43,165 nucleotides of DNA, taken from Candidatus Omnitrophota bacterium. Its GTDB lineage: Bacteria > Omnitrophota > Gorgyraeia > Duberdicusellales > 4484-171. The notes under the pieces were generated by a model. That model saw only the letters and a program-made list of their open reading frames with translations, was not told where the DNA came from and did not search any database. The stretch lies in NCBI GenBank assembly GCA_018826075.1, contig JAHKAJ010000022.1, forward strand, positions 1-43,165. Direction: 5' to 3'. Each line of letters starts with the position of its first letter. The stretch's first letter is position 1. Below are positions 16,719 to 24,922 of this stretch, piece after piece. The translations under genes were made by a program, and so were the position numbers.

Positions 16719-18155
16719 ATGAAAGAAAATTACGACTATGATGCAATAATTATCGGAGCGGGAATCAGCGGCTTGGCCTGCGGATGCTATCTGGCTAAGG
16801 CGGGTTTAAAGACGTTGATTGTGGAGAAGAGTCACTATCCAGGAGGATATTGCTGTTCGTTTACAAAGGAGGGTTATAGATTTGATGCCTGTGTGCATTT
16901 TTTGTCAACGTTAAGAAAAGATAGCAAATTTTATACGATATTAAATAATTTGGGATTATTTAAGGAAATAAATATTATTAGGCATGATCCTTCCGATATC
17001 ATAATTACACCAGATTTTAAAATTAAAATATATAACGATATTAGTAGTACAATTATAGAATTCCAAAAGTGTTTTCCCCAGCAAAAAAGCCAGATTAGAA
17101 AGTTTTTTAATTACATAATATCAACACCCACAATGTCTCTTACAATATACAAAAATAAAACCTTAAACGATTTATTGGATTCTTATTTTACTGACAATTA
17201 TCTTAAAACTATCTTGTCTGTTCTTATACTGGGTTTAGCCGGATCGCCGGCTTCTCAAATCTCAGCTTTAGTGGCCTGTCTTATTTATAGAGAATTTGTC
17301 TTACTTGATGGTGGTTATTATCCAGTTGGTGGAATGCAGAAATTTACTGATACTTTTGCAAGGATTTTTACAAAATTTAGTGGTGAAGTTTTAATGTCCA
17401 ATAAGGTAAAAAAAATAATTATTGAAGATAATCAGGCTCGAGGCGTAATTTTAGCAAATGATAAACATATATACAGTAAATATGTAATTTCTGCTTGTGA
17501 TGCAAGGCAAACTTTTTTTGAGATGATAGGTTCAGAGAACATTAAGAAAGATTTTTCGAAAGCAATAGAATCGTTAATCCCTTCTTACTCTGCCTTTATG
17601 GTATATTTAGGAATGGATAGTGATTTTAACCACACCTACGATTTAAAATCCAACATGTGGATAATCAATAGCCGCGATATGAATGAAATCCATTCCAAGA
17701 TGCTAAACTGTAAAAATATTCATTTCGCTATAACCAGCCCTTCGATGAAAGAACGAATAGCACAAAGCACAAATAAAAATTCGATTTGTTTAACGACTAA
17801 CGTTCCATTTATAAATGCAGAGTATTGGAAGAAAGAAAGTAATCGCAAAGAATTAGAAAACAGATTGGTTGATGCTGCAACGGAAACCATACCAGAATTG
17901 TCGAAGCATATTCATCTCAAATTTAATGCCACTCCGCTTACTCTATATAAATGGACTTATAATTATCAAGGCGCAGCCTATGGGTGGGAGGGTAGGATAA
18001 ATCAGTTTTGCAACCCGGATATATCTGAGAAAACTATAATTGAAAACTTATATTTAACCGGCCATTGGAATAATATGGGCAGCGGAATAACCTCGGTGGC
18101 CAATTCCGGTCATAGCACCGCTAAGTTAGTGCTATCTAAGGAAAAGAAGTTATGA
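16719..18155 (+). CDS. FAD-dependent phytoene desaturase/isomerase-like (CrtI-like) oxidoreductase
   Basis: Rossmann YDAIIIGAGISGLACGCYLAKAGLKTLIVEKSHYPGGYCCSF; C-terminal NLYLTGHWNNMGSGITSVANSGHSTAKL. Confidence 0.87.
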   Translation: MKENYDYDAIIIGAGISGLACGCYLAKAGLKTLIVEKSHYPGGYCCSFTKEGYRFDACVHFLSTLRKDSKFYTILNNLGLFKEINIIRHDPSDIIITPDFKIKIYNDISSTIIEFQKCFPQQKSQIRKFFNYIISTPTMSLTIYKNKTLNDLLDSYFTDNYLKTILSVLILGLAGSPASQISALVACLIYREFVLLDGGYYPVGGMQKFTDTFARIFTKFSGEVLMSNKVKKIIIEDNQARGVILANDKHIYSKYVISACDARQTFFEMIGSENIKKDFSKAIESLIPSYSAFMVYLGMDSDFNHTYDLKSNMWIINSRDMNEIHSKMLNCKNIHFAITSPSMKERIAQSTNKNSICLTTNVPFINAEYWKKESNRKELENRLVDAATETIPELSKHIHLKFNATPLTLYKWTYNYQGAAYGWEGRINQFCNPDISEKTIIENLYLTGHWNNMGSGITSVANSGHSTAKLVLSKEKKL

Positions 18156-20305
18156 GCCTATTTTTATTTTCTAATTTACTCGTAAGTATTACCAGCTTAG
18201 GATTAATTTTACTTTTATTAATTTACGGGCGACAAAAGATCCATAGGATTTGGGCACTATGTAACTTTGTAGTTTTTACTTGGGGCGTGGGTACGCTTAT
18301 AATAAGCTCTACCGCCAATCCATTGCTGATATATATTGGTTGGCAATTAGCTCTTATTGGAGGATATTTTATTGCCACCACTTACTACCATACTATATAT
18401 GTTTTGACGGCTAGCAAAAATAAGGCATTTTTAATTCTAACATACCTTTTCACATCCTTGGCTGCGATATTCACCCTATTTAATAAGGTTGTTCCACAAT
18501 TTAGATTAATGTTTAATTCTATCTATTTTCCCCGTGCAACAGTTGCTTATCTAATTATATATTTAGGATGGGCATTAATAGCAACGGTTGCCAGTGCAGA
18601 GTTATTGAAATTTATGAAATCTACAACGCCGGTTAAACGACTTCAATCAAAATATATGTTAACTGCATTCATAATTGGATTTATAGGAGGAGGTTCGGTT
18701 TTGTGGCCATCATGGGGTGTTTCCATTTATCCCTTTGGCAACATTGGCGTTGCTCTTTATGCCATAATCGGTACCTACGCCATCCTCAGATACCGCTTGA
18801 TGGACATAAAGGCCGCTATTACCCGTACCGGAATATTTACCATTGTTTATGCTTTTGTTTTGGGTATGCCTTTCTGGTTAGGTTTTAAATTGTTAGGTAA
18901 AGGATTATGGATTTTACCACTCAGTTTTTCCGTTGTTTTAGCCACTTCTGGCCCTTTCATTTACCGCCTCCTGCAGAAAAAAGCCGAGGATATACTCTTA
19001 GTCGAACAAAGAAGATACCAAAAGCTCCTCTTGCAGGCGGCCAGCGGTATGGTAGATGAGCATAACTTAGATAAATTAGCTAAGTTGATCGTTTATATAG
19101 TTAAAAGGTCAGTAAAGATTAATTTTGCGGCAATTTTTATTGATGATAAACAAAACGGAGTTTACAGATTAAAAGCTACCCGAGATAGCGGAGAAGTTTC
19201 CTATAAGGATGCAACCTTTCTTTATGAATACCCTTTTATTGAATACCTAAAGAATCATAAAGACCCTGTGCTTTATGAAGAGCTGCCTTTAGATATGAAG
19301 AGAAATTTAGGTACACTATCCGGAATAAGCCTGATCATCCCTTCAGTGGTTCAGGATAACCTTTTAGGTTTTGTGCTTTTAGGTGAAAAACTCAACCGCC
19401 GGCCCTATACTGAAGATGACATCAATGTCTTTAAGACACTATCTAACCAGGCCGCCTTAGCTATCAGCTACTGCCTATTTTTAGAGGAGTTTAAGAAAGC
19501 TCAGGAGAGAATCTTTACTGCCGATAAATTAGGCCTAATCGGCGGTATGGCTGACGGAGTAGCCCATCAGGTAAAGAACCGGCTTAATCAGTTTTCAGTA
19601 GCTGCCGGAGAATTAAAATATGCCGCAAAAGATTTCATCAAAAAATATGCTCAGCTTATCGAAAAAAATCCTGATATGGAAAAAGAAATAGGCTATTTTC
19701 TCCAGACCGCTGACTCCATAGTTTCCAACGTCAAAAAGACTGACGGGGTAGTAAGAGGCCTGCTCGGTTTTGCCCGGGTAGAGGAAAAAGAACAGTTTTT
19801 CTCTAAATTTAACCTCAAAGAGCTTATTGACTACGCCGTAGACATGCTCAAAGTAAAGCATGAAATCAGCCAGTTTTCTTTAGGGATAGGGTTAGAGGGA
19901 GGCGATGACTTTATTTACGGAGTAAAACCTCAAGTTTTAGAAGCTATCTATAATCTTATCGATAATGCTTATGAAGCCTGCCTGGAAAAAAGAGATTTTC
20001 GCTTAAATGAACAGGAAAAAGAAGCCTATCATTTCCAAATCAGACTAAATCTGACTCAAGCCGATGACTACTCTCTTATTGCCCTCTCTGACAACGGCGT
20101 CGGCGTAAAAGATGAAGATAAAAAGAAAATCTTCGCTCCCTTCTTTACCACCAAATCTTCTTATAAATCCGGCACCGGCATTGGCATTTATGTAGTAAAG
20201 AGAATAATTGAAGAAAGCCACCAAGGCCAAATCAGCTTCAGCTCTGAGTATCTGCAAGGCACCACCTTTTATATCAAACTTCCTAAAAAGGGGAGGAAAA
20301 TATGA
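18152..20305 (+). CDS. Sensor histidine kinase: 7TM-like N-terminus, GAF-like domain, HisKA/HATPase_c
   Basis: N-terminal multi-TM with AILRYRLMDIKAAITRTGIF; GAF-like middle; H-box GVAHQVKNRLNQF; NLIDNAYEA, DNGVGV, GTGIGIYVVKRI. Confidence 0.92.
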   Translation: MSLFLFSNLLVSITSLGLILLLLIYGRQKIHRIWALCNFVVFTWGVGTLIISSTANPLLIYIGWQLALIGGYFIATTYYHTIYVLTASKNKAFLILTYLFTSLAAIFTLFNKVVPQFRLMFNSIYFPRATVAYLIIYLGWALIATVASAELLKFMKSTTPVKRLQSKYMLTAFIIGFIGGGSVLWPSWGVSIYPFGNIGVALYAIIGTYAILRYRLMDIKAAITRTGIFTIVYAFVLGMPFWLGFKLLGKGLWILPLSFSVVLATSGPFIYRLLQKKAEDILLVEQRRYQKLLLQAASGMVDEHNLDKLAKLIVYIVKRSVKINFAAIFIDDKQNGVYRLKATRDSGEVSYKDATFLYEYPFIEYLKNHKDPVLYEELPLDMKRNLGTLSGISLIIPSVVQDNLLGFVLLGEKLNRRPYTEDDINVFKTLSNQAALAISYCLFLEEFKKAQERIFTADKLGLIGGMADGVAHQVKNRLNQFSVAAGELKYAAKDFIKKYAQLIEKNPDMEKEIGYFLQTADSIVSNVKKTDGVVRGLLGFARVEEKEQFFSKFNLKELIDYAVDMLKVKHEISQFSLGIGLEGGDDFIYGVKPQVLEAIYNLIDNAYEACLEKRDFRLNEQEKEAYHFQIRLNLTQADDYSLIALSDNGVGVKDEDKKKIFAPFFTTKSSYKSGTGIGIYVVKRIIEESHQGQISFSSEYLQGTTFYIKLPKKGRKI

Positions 20306-20658
20306 AGCAAAAAACAGTCCTAATCGTTGATGATGAGCAGGAAATGGCAGAAAGCTTAGGCCGGGTCATAGAGAGGAGAGGAATAAAAGCCCTAACTGCC
20401 TCAACCAAAGAAGAAGCTCTAAAACTCTACCAAGAGAATAAGCCTGACTGTGTGTTTTTAGACCTGCACCTTTCCGAGTCTAAGGGAACTGAGGTGCTAA
20501 AGAAGTTAAAGGAAATTGACCCTAAAGTTAAAGCCTATCTTCTCACCGGAGACCTGGTTTTTACCGAAAGAAACACCCCGGAATCAATCGGCGTTGAAGG
20601 CTTTTTGCTTAAGCCGATTGAGGTTGAAGATGTGTTTAAGATAGTGGAGGAGTTGTAA
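20302..20658 (+). CDS. Stand-alone response regulator receiver domain
   Basis: VLIVDDEQEMAESLGRV..CVFLDLHLSESKGTEVL..YLLTGD..FLLKPIEVEDV; no output domain; 4-nt overlap with kinase. Confidence 0.93.
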   Translation: MKQKTVLIVDDEQEMAESLGRVIERRGIKALTASTKEEALKLYQENKPDCVFLDLHLSESKGTEVLKKLKEIDPKVKAYLLTGDLVFTERNTPESIGVEGFLLKPIEVEDVFKIVEEL

Positions 20659-20667
20659 ACCGAATGA

Positions 20668-20720
20668 CGAATCCGCATTGCAATTCGGCAAGCAAGCCTT
20701 AAAATTGTGATGCGGGTTCG
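20668..20720 (+). repeat. Imperfect inverted repeat / hairpin downstream of response regulator
   Basis: CGAATCCGCATTGCAATT (20668-20685) with AATTGTGATGCGGGTTCG (20703-20720); all 18 positions pair if G-U is allowed. Confidence 0.6.
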
Positions 20721-20747
20721 TTTATGGGCCCCTAAGACATATTTATC

Positions 20748-20776
20748 TTGACGTAATTTAGCCGCTATGTTAATAT
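20748..20776 (+). promoter_or_regulatory. Sigma70-like promoter of rplU
   Basis: TTGACG (20748-20753), N17, TAATAT (20771-20776). Confidence 0.65.
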
Positions 20777-20783
20777 TTAGCCT

Positions 20784-21101
20784 ATGTTAGCGATAGTAGA
20801 AATAGGCACAAAACAGTATTTGGTCAAGAAAGGCGACAAGATAAAGGTTCAACGCCTTAAGGAAAAAGAAGGCAAAATATCTTTTGATAAGGTTTTGCTT
20901 TTATCCGATGATAAAAAAACCAAAGTCGGGACTCCTTACCTGGAAAAGGCACACGTAGAAGCTCAGATCCAAGGTGAAATCAAAGATAAGAAGGTGATTA
21001 TTTACAAGAGTAAGCGCCGGAAAAAATATCGCCGGAAACAAGGGCATCGTCAAATTTATACCAATCTCACCATTACCCGCATTGCTTCCACTTCTTCTTG
21101 A
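20784..21101 (+). CDS. rplU: 50S ribosomal protein L21
   Basis: MLAIVEIGTKQYLVKKGDKIKVQRL..YKSKRRKKYRRKQGHRQIYTNLTITRI. Confidence 0.95.
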   Translation: MLAIVEIGTKQYLVKKGDKIKVQRLKEKEGKISFDKVLLLSDDKKTKVGTPYLEKAHVEAQIQGEIKDKKVIIYKSKRRKKYRRKQGHRQIYTNLTITRIASTSS

Positions 21102-21119
21102 GATTCAAAGTTTAACAAA

Positions 21120-22052
21120 GTGATTTTCGATAAAGCAAAAGTTTTATTCAAGGCAGGCTCAGGCGGCAAAGGCTCAAGTGCAATGCTGGGCATTTCAGCT
21201 TCTCAAACCGTTGGTTTTGGCGGTGACGGAGGAAAAGGCGCCTCAGTCATACTCAAAGTCAGCCCACATAGTTACGATTTAAAAGATTTTAAAGGTAATA
21301 AGATTTTTGCGGCTCCTTGCGGAGAACCGGGTTCAAAAAAACACAAAAAAGGAAAAGACGCTAAAGATCTTATTGTTTATCTTCCTCAAGGCACAAGAGT
21401 CATCAAGAACGATAAGCTTGTGGTTGATTTAGTTGAAGTCTCTGATGAGTTTCTTCTTTGCCGCGGCGGCCAAGGAGGTTTGGGAACTTTTAAACGGGAT
21501 TATACAGTCCCGCCGGAGCCGGGCCAGGAACGGGAAGTAGTCCTGGATTACCGTATTATCAATGATCTGGCGATTTTAGGCTTTGCCAATAGTGGCAAGA
21601 CCACTTTATTTAATGCTTTGACCGGACAAAGCCAAAAAGTGGCAGATTATCCTTTTACCACTACTTCTTGCATGTGGGCACCGGCTGAATTTGACTGCCG
21701 GCGCCCGGTAGTTTTAGATACGCCGCCTTTATCCCGGCTTAAAAAAGACAGCTTGCAGGTAAAAAACGCTTTTTTAAACCATATCTTGCGCAGCCAAGCA
21801 GTTATTTTATTAGCTGCCGATCAACCGACTTATCAGTCTGATTTTAAAGCGATGATCAAGATAATAGAGGATTATGATCGTTCTCTTCTGGAAGGAAAAA
21901 AAATTATCGGCCTGGCCAGGGACAAAAATGCTTACGGGGTTTACTTGTCGGCTAAAATTGATACAATAGGTAAGAAGACAGCCACAAAAAGCTTGGATCT
22001 TGAGGCTGTAAAAAAGAAATTGGTTAAGCTGTTAATCAAGGATAAGTCATGA
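21120..22052 (+). CDS. Divergent Obg-family GTPase
   Basis: Obg fold GFGGDGGKGASVILKVSP and RGGQGGLGTFKRDYTVPPEPGQEREVVLDYRIINDLAILGFANSGKTTLFNAL; YPFTTT switch I; altered G3/G4. Confidence 0.88.
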   Translation: MIFDKAKVLFKAGSGGKGSSAMLGISASQTVGFGGDGGKGASVILKVSPHSYDLKDFKGNKIFAAPCGEPGSKKHKKGKDAKDLIVYLPQGTRVIKNDKLVVDLVEVSDEFLLCRGGQGGLGTFKRDYTVPPEPGQEREVVLDYRIINDLAILGFANSGKTTLFNALTGQSQKVADYPFTTTSCMWAPAEFDCRRPVVLDTPPLSRLKKDSLQVKNAFLNHILRSQAVILLAADQPTYQSDFKAMIKIIEDYDRSLLEGKKIIGLARDKNAYGVYLSAKIDTIGKKTATKSLDLEAVKKKLVKLLIKDKS

Positions 22053-23095
22053 AGAAAATCGTGGTAAAAGTCGGCTCGAGCGTTATTGCTCCCGGAGGTA
22101 ATCTTGATCTAGCTTTGATCGGCCGGATAATTAAAGATCTTTTGGCTGCCGAGCGTTTGGGCTACAAGGTGATTTTAGTAAGCTCCGGGGCGATCGCCTG
22201 CGGTTTAAGAGTTTTGGGCCTAAAGCGCAAACCCAACGATATCCATTCACTGATGGCTATCGCCGCTTTCGGCCAGATAATTTTGATGGATACTTTTAAT
22301 GCTAAGTTTAAAAAATATAAACGCCGTTCAGCCCAAGTTTTACTTACCTGGGATGATTTTAATTTCCGGCAGCGTTTTATCAATATCCGTACCACTATCG
22401 ATAAGTTGTTGGAGATGAACATGGTGCCGATCATCAACGAGAACGATGCGGTTTCCTGTGAAGAGATCCGCTTCGGTGACAATGACAGCCTTTCAGCCCG
22501 GGTGGCAGTTTTAGGCCGGGCCGAAAAGTTGATCATGCTTTCCGATGTTGAGGGGTTATTGAAAGGCTCTCAGTTAGTAAAAGAGGTAGTTAAAATCAAC
22601 CCCGAGATATCTTCTTTGGCAGTAAAAGAAGATAAGACCCATACTTCCGGAGGAATGGCTACTAAATTAGAAGCTGCCGAAATGGCTACTTCCTCAGGAA
22701 TTACCACTTTTATTGCCTCTGGCCGCCGAAAAGGAGTTATTTGCGGTATAGTTAAAGGTCAAGCTATCGGTACGGTATTTTTACCTTCTTCGGCTAAAGA
22801 AAGAGACCGCAAGATTTGGATCGCTAACAAAAAGATAAAAGGAAGAATTATTATTGACCAAGGAGCCAAAACAGCCCTGTTGGATAAAGGCAGAAGCCTG
22901 CTGAATGTAGGAATAATAAGTGTTTTTGGCAGCTTTAAAAAGGATGATGCAGTAACCGTTTTAGACCAAGAAGGAAAAATTTTAGGTTGCGGTTTGGTTA
23001 ACTATAGTTTTCAGGAGTTAAGCAGTAAAATCAAAACCAAGCTGGATCAGGAAGTGATCCACCGCGATAATTTTACCAAGAAAACTAATCGTTAA
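22049..23095 (+). CDS. proB: Glutamate 5-kinase with C-terminal PUA domain
   Basis: IVVKVGSSVIAPGG..LVSSGAIACGLRVLGL..PIINENDAVS..FGDNDSLSARVA. Confidence 0.94.
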   Translation: MKKIVVKVGSSVIAPGGNLDLALIGRIIKDLLAAERLGYKVILVSSGAIACGLRVLGLKRKPNDIHSLMAIAAFGQIILMDTFNAKFKKYKRRSAQVLLTWDDFNFRQRFINIRTTIDKLLEMNMVPIINENDAVSCEEIRFGDNDSLSARVAVLGRAEKLIMLSDVEGLLKGSQLVKEVVKINPEISSLAVKEDKTHTSGGMATKLEAAEMATSSGITTFIASGRRKGVICGIVKGQAIGTVFLPSSAKERDRKIWIANKKIKGRIIIDQGAKTALLDKGRSLLNVGIISVFGSFKKDDAVTVLDQEGKILGCGLVNYSFQELSSKIKTKLDQEVIHRDNFTKKTNR

Positions 23096-24346
23096 ATGAA
23101 AAATTACCTGGAAAAATTACTCAAGCAAGCCAAAGCTGCCAGTTTTAAACTGGCTGGTTTGACTACTGCTCAGAAAAACCGCGCCTTGAAAAATATGGCT
23201 AAAGCTTTACTGGCTAACCGTAAGTTTATTTTGAACCAAAACAAAAAAGATTTAGTCAGGGCTTCTGCTGATAAGGAGAAGTCACAATTTATCGACCGGC
23301 TTAGTTTAAACAATAAACGGATCAAAGAAATGAGTGATTCTTTGTTGGCAGTAGCTGCTTTGCAAGATCCGGTCGGCCGGGTGTTTTATCAAAATGTCAG
23401 GCCTAACCGGATTAAAATACAAAAAATAAGAGTTCCGGTAGGGGTGGTTTTAATAGTCTATGAAGCTAGGCCCAATGTTACCAGCGACTGTATTGGCTTA
23501 TTGTTTAAAAGTTCTAATGTAGGGATCTTGCGCGGTTCAAAAGGCGCTTTTTATTCCAATCAAGCGATTGCTAAAGTTCTTAACCGGGCTATTGAATCAA
23601 GCCGGATTGATTTTAAGCCTTTTTTCGTAGTCAGCAAGTTAGATCATAAAACCGTAGACTTGCTCCTGAAGCAAGATGCTTATATTGATATGGTTATACC
23701 CCGCGGCGGAGAATCTTTGATCCGCCAGGTGGCTAAAACTTCGACCATCCCGGTGATTAAACATTACAAAGGAGTGTGTCATATTTTTGTTGATGCTTCA
23801 GCCGACCAGCCTAAAGCTTTAAAAATCTGCCTTAATGCCAAAGTCCAGCGGCCTTCAGTCTGCAATGCCGTGGAGACTATCCTGGTTGATGAGGCGATAG
23901 CTTCCGAATTTATTCCTTTGTTGAAGAAGGAGCTTGACCGCTTTAAGGTCGAAATCCGGGCTGATCAGCGATCCAGAAAAATAATCAGCAGTTTAAAAAA
24001 AGCCAAAGAAGCTGATTGGAGCAGTGAATATCTGGGCCTGATCGTGTCATTAAAAGTAGTGAAAAATATTTCTCAGGCCATCGAGCACGTCAATAAATAC
24101 GGATCCCGGCACACCGATAGTATAATCACCAGGGATAAAGCTAATGCCGAAAAATTCTTGAAACAAGTTGATTCCGCCTGTTGTTTTTTAAATATCTCAA
24201 CGCGTTTCAGCGACGGCTACCAGTTTGGTTTAGGCGCTGAGATCGGTATTTCTACCGACAAACTGCATGCTCGCGGGCCCATGGGTTTGGAAGAGTTGAC
24301 TACTTACAAATGGATAGCCCGCGGCAACGGCCAAATTCGTAAATGA
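23096..24346 (+). CDS. proA: Glutamate-5-semialdehyde dehydrogenase (gamma-glutamyl phosphate reductase)
   Basis: RVPVGVVLIVYEARPNVTSDCIGL..VIPRGGESLIRQV..NAKVQRPSVCNAVETILVD..TRFSDGYQFGLGAEIGISTDKLHARGPMGLEELTTYKW. Confidence 0.96.
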   Translation: MKNYLEKLLKQAKAASFKLAGLTTAQKNRALKNMAKALLANRKFILNQNKKDLVRASADKEKSQFIDRLSLNNKRIKEMSDSLLAVAALQDPVGRVFYQNVRPNRIKIQKIRVPVGVVLIVYEARPNVTSDCIGLLFKSSNVGILRGSKGAFYSNQAIAKVLNRAIESSRIDFKPFFVVSKLDHKTVDLLLKQDAYIDMVIPRGGESLIRQVAKTSTIPVIKHYKGVCHIFVDASADQPKALKICLNAKVQRPSVCNAVETILVDEAIASEFIPLLKKELDRFKVEIRADQRSRKIISSLKKAKEADWSSEYLGLIVSLKVVKNISQAIEHVNKYGSRHTDSIITRDKANAEKFLKQVDSACCFLNISTRFSDGYQFGLGAEIGISTDKLHARGPMGLEELTTYKWIARGNGQIRK

Positions 24347-24912
24347 GAAAAAAAATAGGGATTTTAGGCGGCACCTTTAACCCGCCCCATATCGGTCACC
24401 TTATTTTAGCCCAGGAAGTCTATCAGAAACTGGGGCTGGATAAGATATTGTTTATTCCTACTAATCTTGCGCCGCACAAAGAAAGCCGCAACGTATCTGG
24501 CCGTCATCGTTTAAATATGGTTAAAATTGCCTTAGGCAAAGATAGGCGTTTCAAAGTTCTCGATATTGAAATAAAACGGGGAGGAGTCTCTTATACTATA
24601 GATACGGTAAGAGAGTTGAAGCGTAAATATTCCCAGGCCGATTTTTATCTGATTGTCGGTTCAGATCTGGCTAATGATTTTCCTACCTGGAGATATTTTT
24701 CTGAATTAAAAAGAGCAGTAAAGATAGTGGTGGCTAAACGGCGGGCCTACCCTTTGAAGAAAAAAGGAAATTTTATCACTGTTAACATCGTCCAGATGGG
24801 CATTGCTTCTTCTTATATAAGGGGATTGATAAAAAAAGGATTTTCGGTAGAATATCTACTTGCTCAGGAAGTGGCTGATTATATTGTTAAACACAGATTA
24901 TACTCAAAATAG
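24343..24912 (+). CDS. nadD: Nicotinate-nucleotide adenylyltransferase
   Basis: IGILGGTFNPPHIGHLILAQEVYQKLGLDKILFIPTNLAPHK; SYTIDTVRELK; SSYIRGLI. Confidence 0.94.
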   Translation: MRKKIGILGGTFNPPHIGHLILAQEVYQKLGLDKILFIPTNLAPHKESRNVSGRHRLNMVKIALGKDRRFKVLDIEIKRGGVSYTIDTVRELKRKYSQADFYLIVGSDLANDFPTWRYFSELKRAVKIVVAKRRAYPLKKKGNFITVNIVQMGIASSYIRGLIKKGFSVEYLLAQEVADYIVKHRLYSK

Positions 24913-24922
24913 GAGACAGCTG

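Noticed and set aside
18703-18888. 61-aa + strand ORF inside the sensor kinase (alternative frame)
   Set aside because: Fully nested in the kinase frame; no SD or motif; also considered as frameshift evidence, but the kinase frame is continuous.
22162-22536. 124-aa minus-strand ORF opposite proB
   Set aside because: Antisense to conserved proB, no family signature.
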